Below are positions 12,003-24,307 of a stretch of 64,000 bases of DNA, piece by piece. Position 1 is the first letter of the stretch; the number at the start of each line of letters is the position of its first letter. Source of the stretch: Aquilaria yunnanensis (lineage: Eukaryota > Streptophyta > Magnoliopsida > Malvales > Thymelaeaceae); assembly GCA_039654915.1 (NCBI GenBank), contig CM077594.1:109816893-109880892 (forward strand). Direction: 5' to 3'. Position numbers and translations under genes: made by a program. Under the pieces are notes generated by a model, which was not told the DNA's origin, made no database searches, and saw nothing but the letters and a program-made list of their open reading frames with translations.

Positions 12003-12530
12003 AAAAGTGTCTGAATGGATACCGAAAAGTGTTTAAAGAAATATTTAGAAGTGTCTGACCAACAAGTAGATAATTTACTCTCTTAAAAAATAACTAATTG
12101 AAACAATAAAAAAGTGTCTGAATGAATGTATAAAAGTATCTAAATAAATATTTAGAAGTGTCTAACCAATATGTAAACAATTTACTCTCTTAAAAAATAA
12201 CTAATTGAACTAATAAAAATGTGTCTGAATGAATGTGTAAAAGTGTTTAAAGAAAAGTAACAAAATGTCTAAAGTAATACGCAAACAATTTATTTTCATT
12301 ATAAAAAAATATATATACGAAATAATAAAAGAAATGTCTAAATAGAAATTTAAAAGTGTTTAAATCAATATTTGAAAGTGTCTAAATAAGTATTTAAAAA
12401 ATTACAAGTCTAAATCAATATTTTTCCTCACAAAATGGTCTAAAACAAATAAGTAAAATAAATGTCTAAAAAATATCTAAAAAGTGTCTGAATAAATATA
12501 AAAAAATGTCTAAATATTATCTAAAAAGTG
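12003..12530. repeat. Tandem array with 107-base period (TGTCTGAAT-rich)
   Basis: The motif AAAAGTGTCTGAAT recurs at 12003 and 12110 and, as GTGTCTGAAT, at 12221, giving a constant 107-base period. The first two units share AATTTACTCTCTTAAAAAATA. Units 3 to 5 are increasingly diverged. The array runs into a pyrimidine-rich segment at 12541. Related TGTCTAAATAAATAT repeats occur at 53390-54090. Confidence 0.85.
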
Positions 12531-12540
12531 TATGAATAAA

Positions 12541-12970
12541 CAATGTTTTTTGCCCTGCTGCCCATTTCGCCTCGTCTCCCATCGTCTTCCTCAACTCCAG
12601 TGGCTTCTCTCTTTCTTCTCCTCCGATCAACACTCGCCACTCCTAGATCTGCCTCTTCCGCAACCGGTTCCTCTTTCTCTTCCTCCGATCAACGCTCTCG
12701 CTCCTGCATCTGCTTTGCCGCAGTCACTTCCTCATTCTCCTCCTTCGTCCGCCACTCCTGGCTGCTCCTCCACCTCCTCCAGTCGTTGCTCTTGGCTTCG
12801 TTTGCCGCAGCTGATTCCTCGTTCACCTTCTTCGGCCACCACTCCCGGCTTCGCCTCTGCCTCCTCCAATCGCTGCTCTTGGCTTCGTGTCTTCCAATAC
12901 CCACTCCTGGTTTCTCTTTGTCTGATCACCGCTCTGGGCTTTGTCTCACCTGATCGCCATTCCTAACTTT
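12541..12970. other. Pyrimidine-rich, GC-elevated segment with overlapping open frames (possible captured fragment)
   Basis: Three frames stay open here because of CTC/TCC-rich composition, giving Ser/Pro-, Ser/Leu- and (minus strand) Glu/Arg-rich translations that resemble no domain. Imperfect internal repetition is visible: CTCCTCCGATCAAC recurs early, and TTGCTCTTGGCTTCGT type segments recur about 90 bases apart later. The change in composition against the AT-rich surroundings suggests DNA acquired by a transposon, or a decayed repeat, rather than an active gene. Confidence 0.4.
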
Positions 12971-13296
12971 GACTCTGCGCCACCTAGAACAACTACTGTA
13001 GAAGTAGCCCTGGACAGACTCTGATGACGAAGCCGCCACGGCGAGCTTGTTAAAATCGAGATGACAGGGGAGGGCCAAAGGTGGTGCGAGAAAAGAAACG
13101 TAGAATAGAATGGAAATTAGGGTGGGGGGTAAATTTGTAAATCAATTCCTATGTCTAATTGAACATATGTTCACAGTATCCTTAGTAGTTTGGGTTGGAT
13201 CCGTTTAGGTGAAATTAAAATTGAATTTTTTTTAACCAAACCAAAAATCATAATTGAATAAAGGAAAATGTGAAGATGATCAATTACATTTGTAAT

Positions 13297-15853
13297 GGCG
13301 TTTTAGACCTTTTGCCCCTTGAATTATGGTAACTCGAACCCTTTGCCTCCTGGAACTTGACTCAGGCCAACTCGCCCCTTAAACTTTGTAATTTGGAACC
13401 TTTACCCCCTTATGCAATTTAAGTTAGTCACATGGGTCACGTGGGGGTTTTTTTTGAACCAAATGAATTGTAAGGAGCAAAACGAAAAGAAAATGGAAGA
13501 AAAGGAACAAACTGAGCATTCTCCTAATTAAACCCAATGTTTACGAGTTATAGCCTGGGGCAAAACGTGAACTTTTGGCAGCAGTGAAGCATGGTTGATC
13601 GAAAAAATAGAAACTTTTGGTGGGACAATTACTTAGAGATTCCATGGTTGTCTGAAAGATTCTTGGTTTTAGTGGTTTTCTTTGCCGTCACTTGTTCAAA
13701 AGTGTAAAGATAATTTGTCTTCTGCATCAGATTTTGTCTGATTTTCGTAAATAAATTTGGTTTCATTGTGTAAAGAATGAAACCTGAGAATGTCCACTAT
13801 GGTGTACGTACACCACTAACGGTAAATTTAATAGTATTAGGTAGTTATTACTAAGATATGATAAGTCACTATTTTAAATAAACATATGTAATTATGGGGT
13901 ATATATGATAGTTATTATTAAGGGAGGAAGTTGCCAATTTAGATAATTTCTATAATCATAGAATAAATAATTTTTAAAACTTTAATTATTTTTATAGAGA
14001 AAAAAATTCTCATTCCCATTTTCAAAGAAAAATTCTAGTATCTTTACAATTTAGCGTGCAGTGTATATAAAATTGGTGTCATATATTGGCTGACGTTGTG
14101 TCTAGAACTGTTTGTTCTGGTGTCTATAATTATTATTTTGATGTCTAGTACCGCTTTGCTTATATATACTTATGTTACATTGATGTATAAATTAGTTAGT
14201 GTAATGTACAATGCTACTATCTTGATGTCTGGTACTGCTATTTCAGTGTCTAAAACTATTGTACTAATATCTAGTAATACTTTCATGGTGTCTAATTATG
14301 TAATATTAATGTATAAATTTATTACTTTAATGTCTAAAACTACTGTTCTGGTGTCTGTGACTACTTTCTTGGTGTCTAACTATATTATATTAATGTATAA
14401 ATTTATCGGTCTAATGTCTAAGACTAAAATGGTATGATTATCTTCTTATTAATTTTAAATTCAAAATATCATGATTATCGTAAAATATGAAATCAATATA
14501 TACTTCATTTTCTAATTAAAGTATCATTTTCCTTAGCTTGTGAAATAAAAAAAAAACAAATGAGAAAATGGGGGAGAAAGGGGAGGGGAGAACAAAGAAC
14601 AAAAAAGAAAATAATTATTTAATTAGGCCATTTTAACAGTAAGAATAAATTTTTTACAAAAATATCTTTAGAAAAAATTATAATTATTTTTTAATTAAAT
14701 GTGAAATTAAAAAAACTGGATTTAGAAAAAAAAAAAAAAAAAAGCAAACGGACGTTACGCGTTCCGTCTTTGGCATACGTCCGCCAGGGCGGACGCGAGA
14801 ATTGTCCGTAAGGAATCCATTTTTTATTTTTTGTCTTTAGCATCCAGTTTGAATCTTGGGCAATTTAGTATATACGAGATTTTGATGACCTGCACGTTGT
14901 TGCGGGACTTAATTCGATAAATTTTACAATAAAATAAATTTTTATTATAAGTAATTAAAAAATTTTCACCCATAAGTTCACATTAATCAACTAAAATCTT
15001 GCTTTATTTTAATTTTGAGTTGAATTCTCTTTATATTATATTCTTACCATTAAAATGATTAGTTATGATCAAAATATAATACTGTGAAACAAAAAATTGT
15101 GTGTGCTTTGAGTCTATACATATTTTCTTTGTTATTAAAAAAGAATTTACTAAAAATTTTCATCTCCTATTAATTCAAACTCTAATTTTTAATATCAATA
15201 AAAAAATTATCTAGAAAATTTTACTTTAAATTTAAGTAATTGTTGACTAAATTATTTTAGTAAACTATAGACCTTAAAGTAAATAATTTATGCAGCAAAA
15301 TTCAATTATCAATAATGAAAAAAATGACCGAAATATAAAACTATATTTAACTTATGTCAATCAATTAATGGTTTAACTATTAAATTAATAAAAATAAAAA
15401 GAAAAAAAATTGACTTAAGCCAAATCAACCAAAACCATAGTCAAAAGTAGGTAAATTATAATAATTAAAGTTTCATTTAAAAAAAAAAAATTGGAACAAG
15501 ATAAAAATTAGAAAAATTTTTATGTATTAAAAGTCTGGAGGCTTCTGGTTTTGGATCTGCTCTGTTCGTTTCATCTGTCCAGCGATTAAATTCATTTAAC
15601 TGGGTTTAGTAGCCAAATGACTGCTTAGTCCTTTTTCTCTTATTTTCTTTCTGTTTTAGTCCTCACATAACGTAAAAACCCGCGTTTATCAGAAAACTAC
15701 CCACATGTGATGGTGTCTAACTGACTTATATGGGTTAAGGGGGTAAAAGGTCCCAAATTAAAAAGTTTAAGGAATGAGCTGGCCCTGGTCAACTCTCAGG
15801 GGGCAAAAAGATCTGAGTTACACAAGTCCAGGGGGCAAAAGGTCTAAAACGCC
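13297..15853. mobile_element. Mutator-like element with about 150-base terminal inverted repeats
   Basis: The left end GGCGTTTTAGACCTTTTGCC matches the reverse complement of the right end (GGTCTAAAACGCC at 15841-15853). The match continues through ACCTTTTGCCCCxTG, the GGCCAxCTC segment and ACCxxTTACCCCCTTA, about 150 bases in all. Flanks CATTTGTAAT (13287-13296) and CAAATGTAAT (15854-15863) agree at 8 of 10 positions and are a likely 10-base target-site duplication. The 2.56-kb interior is AT-rich with a repeat array at 14090-14430 and no transposase. Confidence 0.7.
14090..14437 (+). repeat. TGTCT-rich short-period repeat array inside the MULE-like element
   Basis: Motifs such as GGTGTCTAACTATATTATAT, TTAATGTATAAATTTAT and TAATGTCTAAAACTA recur many times with a loose period of about 30-35 bases. 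The array happens to keep one frame open from 14096 to 14437 (113 codons of Leu/Val/Thr-rich sequence). That frame shows no family features and is best read as a by-product of the repeat. Confidence 0.6.
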
Positions 15854-15863
15854 CAAATGTAAT

Positions 15864-18800
15864 TGGCACGTTTGGTTTGTTCATCACTATGAGTGGCGTG
15901 AGGATTATTCGAATAAAATAGGAAAAAGTTGAAAAGATTGATTATTTTCAAATAAAATGGTTCATTTTTCTTTTAGTTCGGTTGGTTCAGATTAAAATCG
16001 AATTTCATATTCGATTATCAGATCAGTTATTAGATTATACACTTAAAATCGAATAAATCGAAAATGACAAATAGTAATATATATTTTATAATTATCCAAA
16101 ATGAACCTACATATATAAAGTTATTTTTTACTAATTTTTACCATTATCCATATTGACTCTACATATATAAAATTATTTCATACTACTTGTAGACAATATG
16201 TTGTCTATCTTTCTTTAATTTTAGATATGAGAGTTAAAAATTTTAATATGTGTCTTATTTTATTTCATTTACTATGTGTCTAGGTCTTATAAAAAGAAAG
16301 GAATAAACTGAAGTATAATTTGGATAGTTCGGATCGATTCTAACATGTAATTTAGACAATTTGAACATATTTTGTAAAAACTGAAAATCAATCGAAATAT
16401 TATATTCGAATCGATTCTAAACCGAACTAATCAAATGCTTACCCTTAACTATGAGCTCAATGTGGCATCTATCACATATGTGACCAATCATTTAACTACT
16501 AACCTAAGTTACATAATTCTTTTATTTTGTGTTGTCACTCCTATTTTCATATTTCTTCTTTCACTATTAATTATCGTCCTCACTCCTATATTTACACTCC
16601 TATATTTACAACACTTTTACTTACTTAAATGTTAAAAAATGAAGCTTTTCTCCTATCACCTTCGCTCTCTGCTTCCACTTCTTCAGGCCGCTTTGTGTAA
16701 CCTATAGTATAGCCACTGAATAAAATCAAACCATTCGATTTGGTTATTTTGATTTGGTATCCCAATGTGAATTTTGTTGTAAGCAAAATATTTTTTTTAA
16801 AACTTGTCACTCATAGTCGCATATAAAATAAATGACAAAACTTAACATTTTTATTTAGTTCTGTCTAATGCATCAAAATTAGCAGTTCATCTAGATTCTG
16901 TAATATCCAAAACACAAAAACGATCCACTAAACTTTCTTAATTCAACAAAATAATATAAATTTATAAGGGTATGAAAAAAGAAAAACATAATTCCAACAC
17001 AATTCAAATCCTAAAGTATCCACTTAACATTAACTTATTGGATGTAGATAAGGGTAATAAGTAAGTTCATTAATATATTTTGTTTAAATTTTATCTAGAT
17101 TTAGTTTGCAGTGAAACCGAAACTAAACCAAAACCAAATGGTTTATATAAATTCAAACAAAACTATCATTGTGTCTTTTCGATTTGGAGTGGATCAGTTC
17201 ACAAAATTAGCGTTTCTCAATTTGTACTTTGTTTGAAACAATTTGTGATCACCTATAAAAAAAACATTAGTAAAACACATCGATTGATTGTACCAGATAA
17301 TATTCAATTACTTTTATAGACCATCATATCATCATTTTTCTTCTTGTTAATAGTATACTCAATTAAAAAAAAGTCTAGATTTATTAGATTTAGAAAGAAA
17401 AAAAAGTAGAGAGAAGAAAAATAAAATCAAATAAGTTTTAGATATAGCTATATTAATTATTATATAAGAGTCTAAAAGCAAGGTATTCAATATTGCTAAC
17501 TACTGCTAGATATACCATGCCTCATAAATCATAGGTATGTCTCATCACATACTACAATTAAGATGAAATACATTAAATCTATATTTTTATAGATTTTTAT
17601 ATGTATTCTAACTATTTCTATCATGATTTTAATAATATAAATAAAATATTTTATGAAAGCCAACATTTTTTTATATGAAAAAACATAAAAATGAAATATA
17701 TAGAATAAAATACTAAAATTGTGAAAAGAATTATAAAAATTTTCAAATCTTAATTATGTTAACACTATTTACCAATTAAATTATGTTTGTAAGTAAAAAA
17801 AATTAATATGTATACTAAAACATGTGTATTAATTATATTTTGTCATTTTATATAGTTATGCATGGTACTTTGATAAAAATTGAGATTTGATTGGTAAACT
17901 ACATGGTGTGTAACGCATAAAATATATTGTAATATACCATGGTAAACTGAATTAATATACATAAAAGCTCATCATTATGTAAAATATTGTGGTACTTTGC
18001 ACCAAAAAAATGACAACTTACGGAAAAATTTTGTACTGTGTACAACATACTAACAGAAAAATGAAATTTAGCACGAAATTGCAAAATTCAGGACCATGCC
18101 TAAAAGTTGCAACAAGTACTTGAGATAGTTATGAGGGCCAATGCCAAGAAATTATCTCAGCAGATGTAATTAAACTAATTTCATACATTTATAATGAATG
18201 AGGTCATTATTTAAAATTTTATGAGGATCATAATGAATAGTTTATAAAAAATTATATATCAATTTACATAGTTTCCCAAAATTTGTTGGCAACATTTGCC
18301 ACTACTAAATTTTACATGGCTCTGCCCCAATGACTGAGCAGGGACAGTTCTATAAATTTTTTTTCTCCATGGAGTCAATATATAGTTTTAATTTTTTATA
18401 TATAGTATACTTATAAAAGAAAAATATAAAATATAAAATTTAATTTGAATGTATTTATGGGGGAAAATAATTATTCATTTTTTATTTCATTTTATTTATG
18501 TTATTAATTAACAAAGTCATTTAATAAATTTTATTGAGGTCCATATAGAAATTACTTAATATTTTTTAAAGATATTAAAATTTTTATTGGGCTCTATGGA
18601 TCGCACTAGACAATATGTAGATTCACCTCTATGGTTGGCTGTATACTAGCAAGATGCAAGTGGCTCATAACATGATTTGGTATGCCCGGTAAAATGTTTG
18701 ACAAACGTAAGTATCTTCATATTTGTTCTCTCTTTATAGAGAAATGATTGATATTTATAATATGACGTTTCCGTATATTCAAATGAAGCCTCAGCAGTAC

Positions 18801-18977
18801 TCACACTTGTAATTCATTCTAGTCATTAGCACTTCTATCATTATCATATATTACAGAGCCTTCATCCTCTGGATTCCATCCCAGCCGATAGCTTTGAGAA
18901 ATTGTTGTTCATTGTAGAATATTTCCTTAAGGCGATAAACTATACGGTCTATACCATCATACAAATGAGCGTTACTA
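15864..18977. other. AT-rich intergenic DNA without gene
   Basis: No gene seen. Between about 15884 and 16815 the ends carry CACTATGAGTG and, reversed, CACTCATAGTC, with AACCGAAC-type motifs near both ends, so a decayed 0.9-kb inverted-repeat element is possible but weakly supported. On the minus strand at about 18860-18980 a short stretch (HLYDGIDRIVYRLKEIFYNE and on) looks protein-like, but I cannot place it in a family. Confidence 0.4.
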
Positions 18978-19222
18978 TTCCACAGCAGCACCTTCGGGAG
19001 TCGGCCCAGGTTCGTTTTCTGTGTTGGGTTTTGTTCTTGGGTTTTTGCCGGCCTGTTTGTTCCACAGCAGGACCTTCGTGGGCCGTCCCAGGTCCGTTTT
19101 CTGTGTCGGGTTTTGTTCTTGGGTTTTTGTTGGCCTGTTTGTTCCACAGCAGCACCTTCCTGGGGCGGCCCAGGTCCGTTTTCTGTGTTGGGTTTTGTTC
19201 TTGGGTTTTTGCTGGCCTGTTT
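18978..19222. repeat. GC-rich 82-base tandem repeat, about three copies
   Basis: CCACAGCAG marks the start of units at 18980, 19062 and 19144, an exact 82-base period. Each unit includes GGTCCGTTTTCTGTGT, GGGTTTTGTTCTTGGG and GCCTGTTTG. Because 82 is not a multiple of three, each unit is read in the next frame, so long open frames arise on both strands with the same peptides in different order. I see no reason to call these genes. Confidence 0.9.
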
Positions 19223-20653
19223 GTGTTTTTTTCCCGTCTACTTGGGCTCGGTCTGGTTTTGTTTTTCTGTTGCCCCCCTTATGATCCCTGGTTGGACCTT
19301 TGGAGTCCACCTCTTTCAATGTTGCGTTGGGTTCTTTTGGTTACCGATTCGATTCCGGCGTAGAAGTCGTTTAGCCTGCGACGTGATCATAGATGGGCTT
19401 CGATCTTCTCTTTGTTGACCCACTGATCACAGCAACCTGGTTGTCTTTCTTCTCCTAATTCTGATAGAGCTTCACGCTATGTTTGTTTGAAGAGGTTTGT
19501 GATTTTTCATCAATTATTTCAAGGCTTTGCCTTTTCCTGTTTATTGATGCTTTGGTTATACAAGATTGAGGGTGCATGCTTTTTTTTTTTTTTTTTTGGT
19601 TTTCTTGGTATGATCGAACCATATTTTCAATTGGCTTTTGTGAAATTAGTAGTACTGATCAAATTATTTAGCTTGGTTGGCCTGTATGCTTATAACTACT
19701 GTTATTTTATCTCTAATCTGGGGAGAAATGGATGAAGTTGTTAGCCATGGTTGTTGTTGGGTTGTTTGGCTTGGTTTTTGCTCATGCGTTAGATATCTCT
19801 TATGTTTATTTTGAGATTTCCTAAATATTTCTAGTGTCCTAACAGGTTGAGCAACCTATCACTAGGTGGCAGTGGCAGATAAAAAAGAACAGCGTCCTCT
19901 TAAATCTTCAGAAGCTTCAGAAACAAGAAAATGGGTGAGAAATTGGTATACATAGCTGATCCTATCATGCATTATATGTTGGCTAGAACACAGTAGTTTT
20001 GTGTTCATTTGCTTTGTTCTATTTTGCATGGAATAGGAGAGGCTATTCGCTCATCGGTTTTGAGAATTTCAGTATGTTGGTAACTTTTTATTTAGATTTC
20101 GTACTTTTCCTCCATTTTTCTCTTTGTTAAGTCTTGCTTCTATAATCCATAGTAATTCACTCAGTTATTTCCAAGCAAGGAATGTCCATATATATTTTTT
20201 TTTTTTGGCGGCGACATGACATGAAATAATAGAGTACCTGTGGAAAAGGAAGGGTGATTACACATTGTCTCTATCTCTGTTTGATTACTTATATAGCCAG
20301 GCCACTCTGTGATTCAGTTGTTTCATTATTATGAAATTAATGTATTGTCTTTGGCTGTGAACAAAGCTGATCCTATCCTATACTTCATTCCGCTTCAACA
20401 CTCGGGTACTTGTATATGTATGTAATTATTTATGGGTGGTGGGTCTATGCATTACAACTTGAAAGGAAGCAAAGCACTCATCTTGGACTAATGACGATAG
20501 ATGGCCTATGCCCCAAAGTAATATACTTGTGGACGGGTGTTTGGATAATAAGTAACAGGTCAACCCACCCCCCAAAAATCTCTCGTGTTTCTGCCCAGCA
20601 GCAATTACAGGCCAACATTTAGTACTACAGTTACAAACCAACCAGTACTATTA
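19223..20653. other. Unassigned, moderately GC-rich then AT-rich DNA
   Basis: 19250-19480 has balanced composition and looks like former transcribed sequence (short frames end quickly). A run of about 19 T occurs at 19580-19598. No protein family, RNA gene or element end was recognised. Confidence 0.35.
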
Positions 20654-20888
20654 CTTTCTCCTTTGTACCATTTGACTTTTTTAATTAATTTGATTTGAAT
20701 TTATTTATATTATTTTTTATTAAAAAGAAATTAAAAAATATATATATATATATATTTAGAAACTATAGTTCTTAATTTATCATTTATATATAAAGGTACT
20801 TTATTTTTATATTAAAATGTTAAAAATAAAAAATTATATATTAATTTGCTGAAAAGTAAATGGTGTAAAGAATTTAAAACAGAGGGAG
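20654..20888. mobile_element. Stowaway-like MITE (copy 2)
   Basis: About 235 bases between TA dinucleotides (20652-20653 and 20889-20890). The left end is CTTTCTCCTTTGTACC and the right end is AAACAGAGGGAG. The core contains TTTAGAAACTATAGTTCTTAA and a (TA)n tract, matching the copy at 7824-8058. The terminal repeats are degraded. It lies about 270 bases beyond the CLD1-like gene's stop codon. Confidence 0.65.
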
Positions 20889-21161
20889 TATTATCTACAT
20901 TTAAATCTTACAATTTTATGATCCGAAATAGCAAAAATAACTCTATTAGATTATACAATCATGATCACTTATGATTACGATTCTGATCCAATTCTACGAC
21001 TATAATTAGTTAAAAAACAAAATAAGATTCCATTTAGAATCCTATTTACTGCAAAGGATTACATATACCATTAAGTTACTCAGCAGTTTCACAGGGGTCT
21101 CCGATAGGTTGGAGGCCTCTCAGAAGCATCTACTCTTTACAGAGAAATGTACCAAGTTCTA

Positions 21162-24100
21162 TCAGCAGCTTTTGCCATGTACAAAATCAGAAATCAACCT
21201 GGCGACATGGCCAGGCCTCTCCACATGGGGAAGGTGACCGCAGCCTGGTACTTCCCTAAGTGTTGCATCCGGCAGCTCACAGCATAGTTTCTATGCCATG
21301 ACGAACAACAGAGAAGACATACAGAAAATGTGGTTAGATTCTTCATACCTACTGATGATTCAATGGTTGCAACAAAATGTGCCCTAGAATTATTCTCACG
21401 GGATGATCATATTGGCCCCCGATTTACATGTTGACCTTTGAACTTTAGTCCAGTTACTTCAAGCTCAGGGAATTGATATTATTCTCTTATACTGGTAGTA
21501 AGGCTTCAATTGATACAGTGGTCGGATTAAGGCTACTAGTGTCTTATCCTTTGAGCAAATGAGGCTCAAAGCAATACTTTTAAGTAGTAAACATTAACTT
21601 GAGAGTTAAAACTCACCACCGCAAGTCGGTTGTTCACAATCGTATCATTTTCACTGTAGATTATCAGTGCTCTCTGCTTCACCTGAAGAAAATAGATTTA
21701 GGCAGCATATAACTTAGAAGCAACTCAGAGGCTGAAATTCAAACGGTGTACACCTGAAACTCTAGTCTCACAGGTACATCGAACATACATACTCTATCTG
21801 TCTTACAAAAGCTTTTCAAAGCATATCTATAGATTATGTTTCCTGAAATCGACTCCGCCTACCTGCTTTATTTGGCTAACTACATTGTAGCCTCCGCTCA
21901 ACATGAAGCTTACAGTTGCATCTTTCCACCAAGGGAAGTGACAGTGCAGGCGACCAATCTGGCATCAAATTTAAGGAAATGGTAGTACAAATTTACCTTG
22001 TTTTTCACTGGTTAATTACAGAACTTAATACCTACATTATTTCTCTGCTATTGATTCACAAAAGTTGAACTTACATTCATCAAGTCTAAGCTCTTGGTAA
22101 GCGGCAAGCCTTGAAAGGTTAAAGTAATTGCATAAAGACGCAATGGGACCATTTTCAGTAGAGAAACCTGAACCATCAAAAGTAAAAAATTAGGTTCCGC
22201 GCCCATCCATCAGGCAACGAACAAATACAGGTACAGGCTGATATTGTTACTGGGCACAGTGACTAACCCCAGCATTAGCTATTATCTTGGGCAACTTTGA
22301 AAGGATTCCAGTGCCTTCAGCATATACGCTTGGATTAATCAAAACCAACTTCTCAACCTGTGGAAGTGCTATGAAAATATCATATCAACTCATGCATTAT
22401 TGTCATTAACCAGTGTGTCTACGTGCAAAGCTGAGCACAAGAAATGGAAACAAAAGAAGAAGGTAAAGGACTTCAGGCAAAACCTGTAGAAATGTTCTAT
22501 TAACAACCGGATTGACTTACTGTGCCTGGATAATTCACTGCAAAGTTGATTGCCATAGCAGCACCAAGGCTTGGTCCCACTAACGTTATCGGCCTCTGGA
22601 TGTAGGACTTCCAAAACTTGGAACAAGAAAGACAAAGATATTTGTGCAAATGAAGTCAACGAGTGACATGAATCAAAGAATCACTGATATACTGGGTAAT
22701 GAGTAGGCAGTCATAAGCATCCAACATAGTTAATAAGATAGCAGACCAAACCGTAAGTTAAGAACTTGAACAAATACTAACAAAAAATGCAATACCTCAT
22801 ACAGGTGGTAACTCTTTGTGGCTGCATCACACAGCGGTAGCCTTTCTATTTCAGATCCACAAAAACAGCAAATTACATCAAAGCAACAGGGAGAAGAAAA
22901 AATTACTTTTGACATTAGTGAATAGATATGATTGGCCAAAGCCTAAGACAGAGTTATCTGATAGGTGAACGACCTAAGCTAGAGAAGCCCCATCCGAGAA
23001 CATCAATGGCCCATGCCTCCAGACCGGCCTCTTCAAGCAAGAAGTAGGCGCACCGCCATTCTAGACAAGAACTAAATAACAGCAACAAGTTAAGCAGATA
23101 CAGGAGAAACTAGGTAGGCAGCATATCATCATATTATGAACTTTCAAGAAACCTGTCAAAGCAATGGAGAAGAACAACTGGACTGGTTTCACTTTCCAGT
23201 CGTGGCTGCACGCAGCTGCTCAAAATAAAACTTTGAGAATTTTCCATCTGTAAGAGTGAAGCTTATCAGACAAGTTAAGAAGATAAGTGACGCGTTGGAG
23301 AAGTGAATTTTTTACTTATGAAAGTTAAAAACTTTGGCCCTGTAAAATGTTGGTGAATCTGATGTAGTTCTTCAGCAAAAGTACTTCACAAATTAAGTTT
23401 GTTTTGATGTATACAAGGTATGCTCCAAAGTTCTTATAAATTCTGTGATGTTCAAAGAATGTTAAGGCAAGTTATCATTCAGCACTTCTTTTAATATTTG
23501 TGCAAGCTAGTAACTAGATATCCTCTACAGGTCAACTCCTTTTTCCTTTCTGCTGAGATTGGAAAGGCATCCTGAAGCAAGCTTTTAAGTCTAAAGTTCA
23601 TTGTACTGAGGCAAGGCATCTAAACCAGGATTAGACCCTGCATTATTGCATAGAAATTCAAGAGCATTTACCCTCTTAGATCTCTTAACAGATAGGCATC
23701 CGTACATAAAGACCTCTTGGAGAGCAAACTCATTGACCATTTGGGCCAACCTATGGAGGTCTTAGAGATTAAAACCCACATCTACTATATTTTCTTCAAA
23801 TTATTCATTTCAAATGTTGATGATGTTTTTTTTTTCCTAAGACTCCCATTCTCAAAGACAAGACCATGCTTATATGCTCCATTCTTCTGAATGTTATAGA
23901 ACAATCAATATTGCTTGTAATTTTTAGTTCCATAAAAAGTCTTGACTCAATTGACAATTCCTAAGACCAAAACAGAAGAGTTTCGCCACCTGCTTAGCTA
24001 TTAAACAAAAATAAGACATTCATAAATCATAGTACTCTCGAGTAATATAAATTTAGGGAACACTGATTGCAAAAGGGTGACCTGCACAGGAAGCCTCTCA

Positions 24101-24291
24101 ATCCTCTTAGCCAATTTTCTAGCAAACGGATCTCTGATTTTCTCCACCTCTTTCGGCAGAAAAGAGGGGAAGCTACCGCAAGCGCTGCCGTCAGCCGCCG
24201 TCCTGCGGCCGCCGTCTACTCTATCACCCTTCTTTGGAAATGTCGCCCCGGCTGTGGGCGGTGGAAAAGCCCCGCACCTGATACCCATCAT
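21162..24291 (-). CDS. CLD1: Alpha/beta-hydrolase, chlorophyll dephytylase (CLD1-like), 10 exons
   Basis: Exons on the minus strand: 24082-24291, 23153-23247, 22974-23071, 22796-22845, 22521-22616, 22268-22357, 22075-22167, 21863-21958, 21617-21682, 21162-21290. They give 340 codons plus a stop, all phases consistent. The first 45-50 residues are rich in Ala/Gly/Arg/Thr, as in a plastid transit peptide. The hydrolase triad is visible: Ser167 in VGPSLGAAM, Asp289 in YSENDTI and His317 in GCGHLPHVE. The protein matches what I recall of Arabidopsis At5g38520 (LPVQ, SSCV, DILGWGF-like, FWKSYI, GRLHCxxPWW blocks). That enzyme removes phytol from chlorophyll in thylakoids and helps recycle chlorophyll under heat stress. 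One oddity: the conserved HGFDSS oxyanion motif reads HCFDSS (Cys99). ATG 24291 is the first in frame, and a splice acceptor about 15 bases upstream (24306-24307) suggests a 5'-UTR intron. Confidence 0.9.
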
Positions 24292-24307
24292 CCTCACTAC
24301 CTGCCCT

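Noticed and set aside
12541..12966. 144- and 136-codon Ser/Pro- and Ser/Phe-rich proteins
   Set aside because: Overlapping frames on both strands arise from CTCC-rich repeats, with no domain, no consistent splice structure and no neighbouring promoter.
14096..14437. 113-codon hydrophobic open frame as a membrane protein
   Set aside because: It is a translation of the TGTCT-rich repeat; the Leu/Val/Thr pattern follows the repeat and no promoter or homologue is evident.
18902..19363. 153-codon plus-strand and 114-codon minus-strand open frames as genes
   Set aside because: They are produced by the 82-base tandem repeat, show the same peptides in several frames and have no family resemblance.
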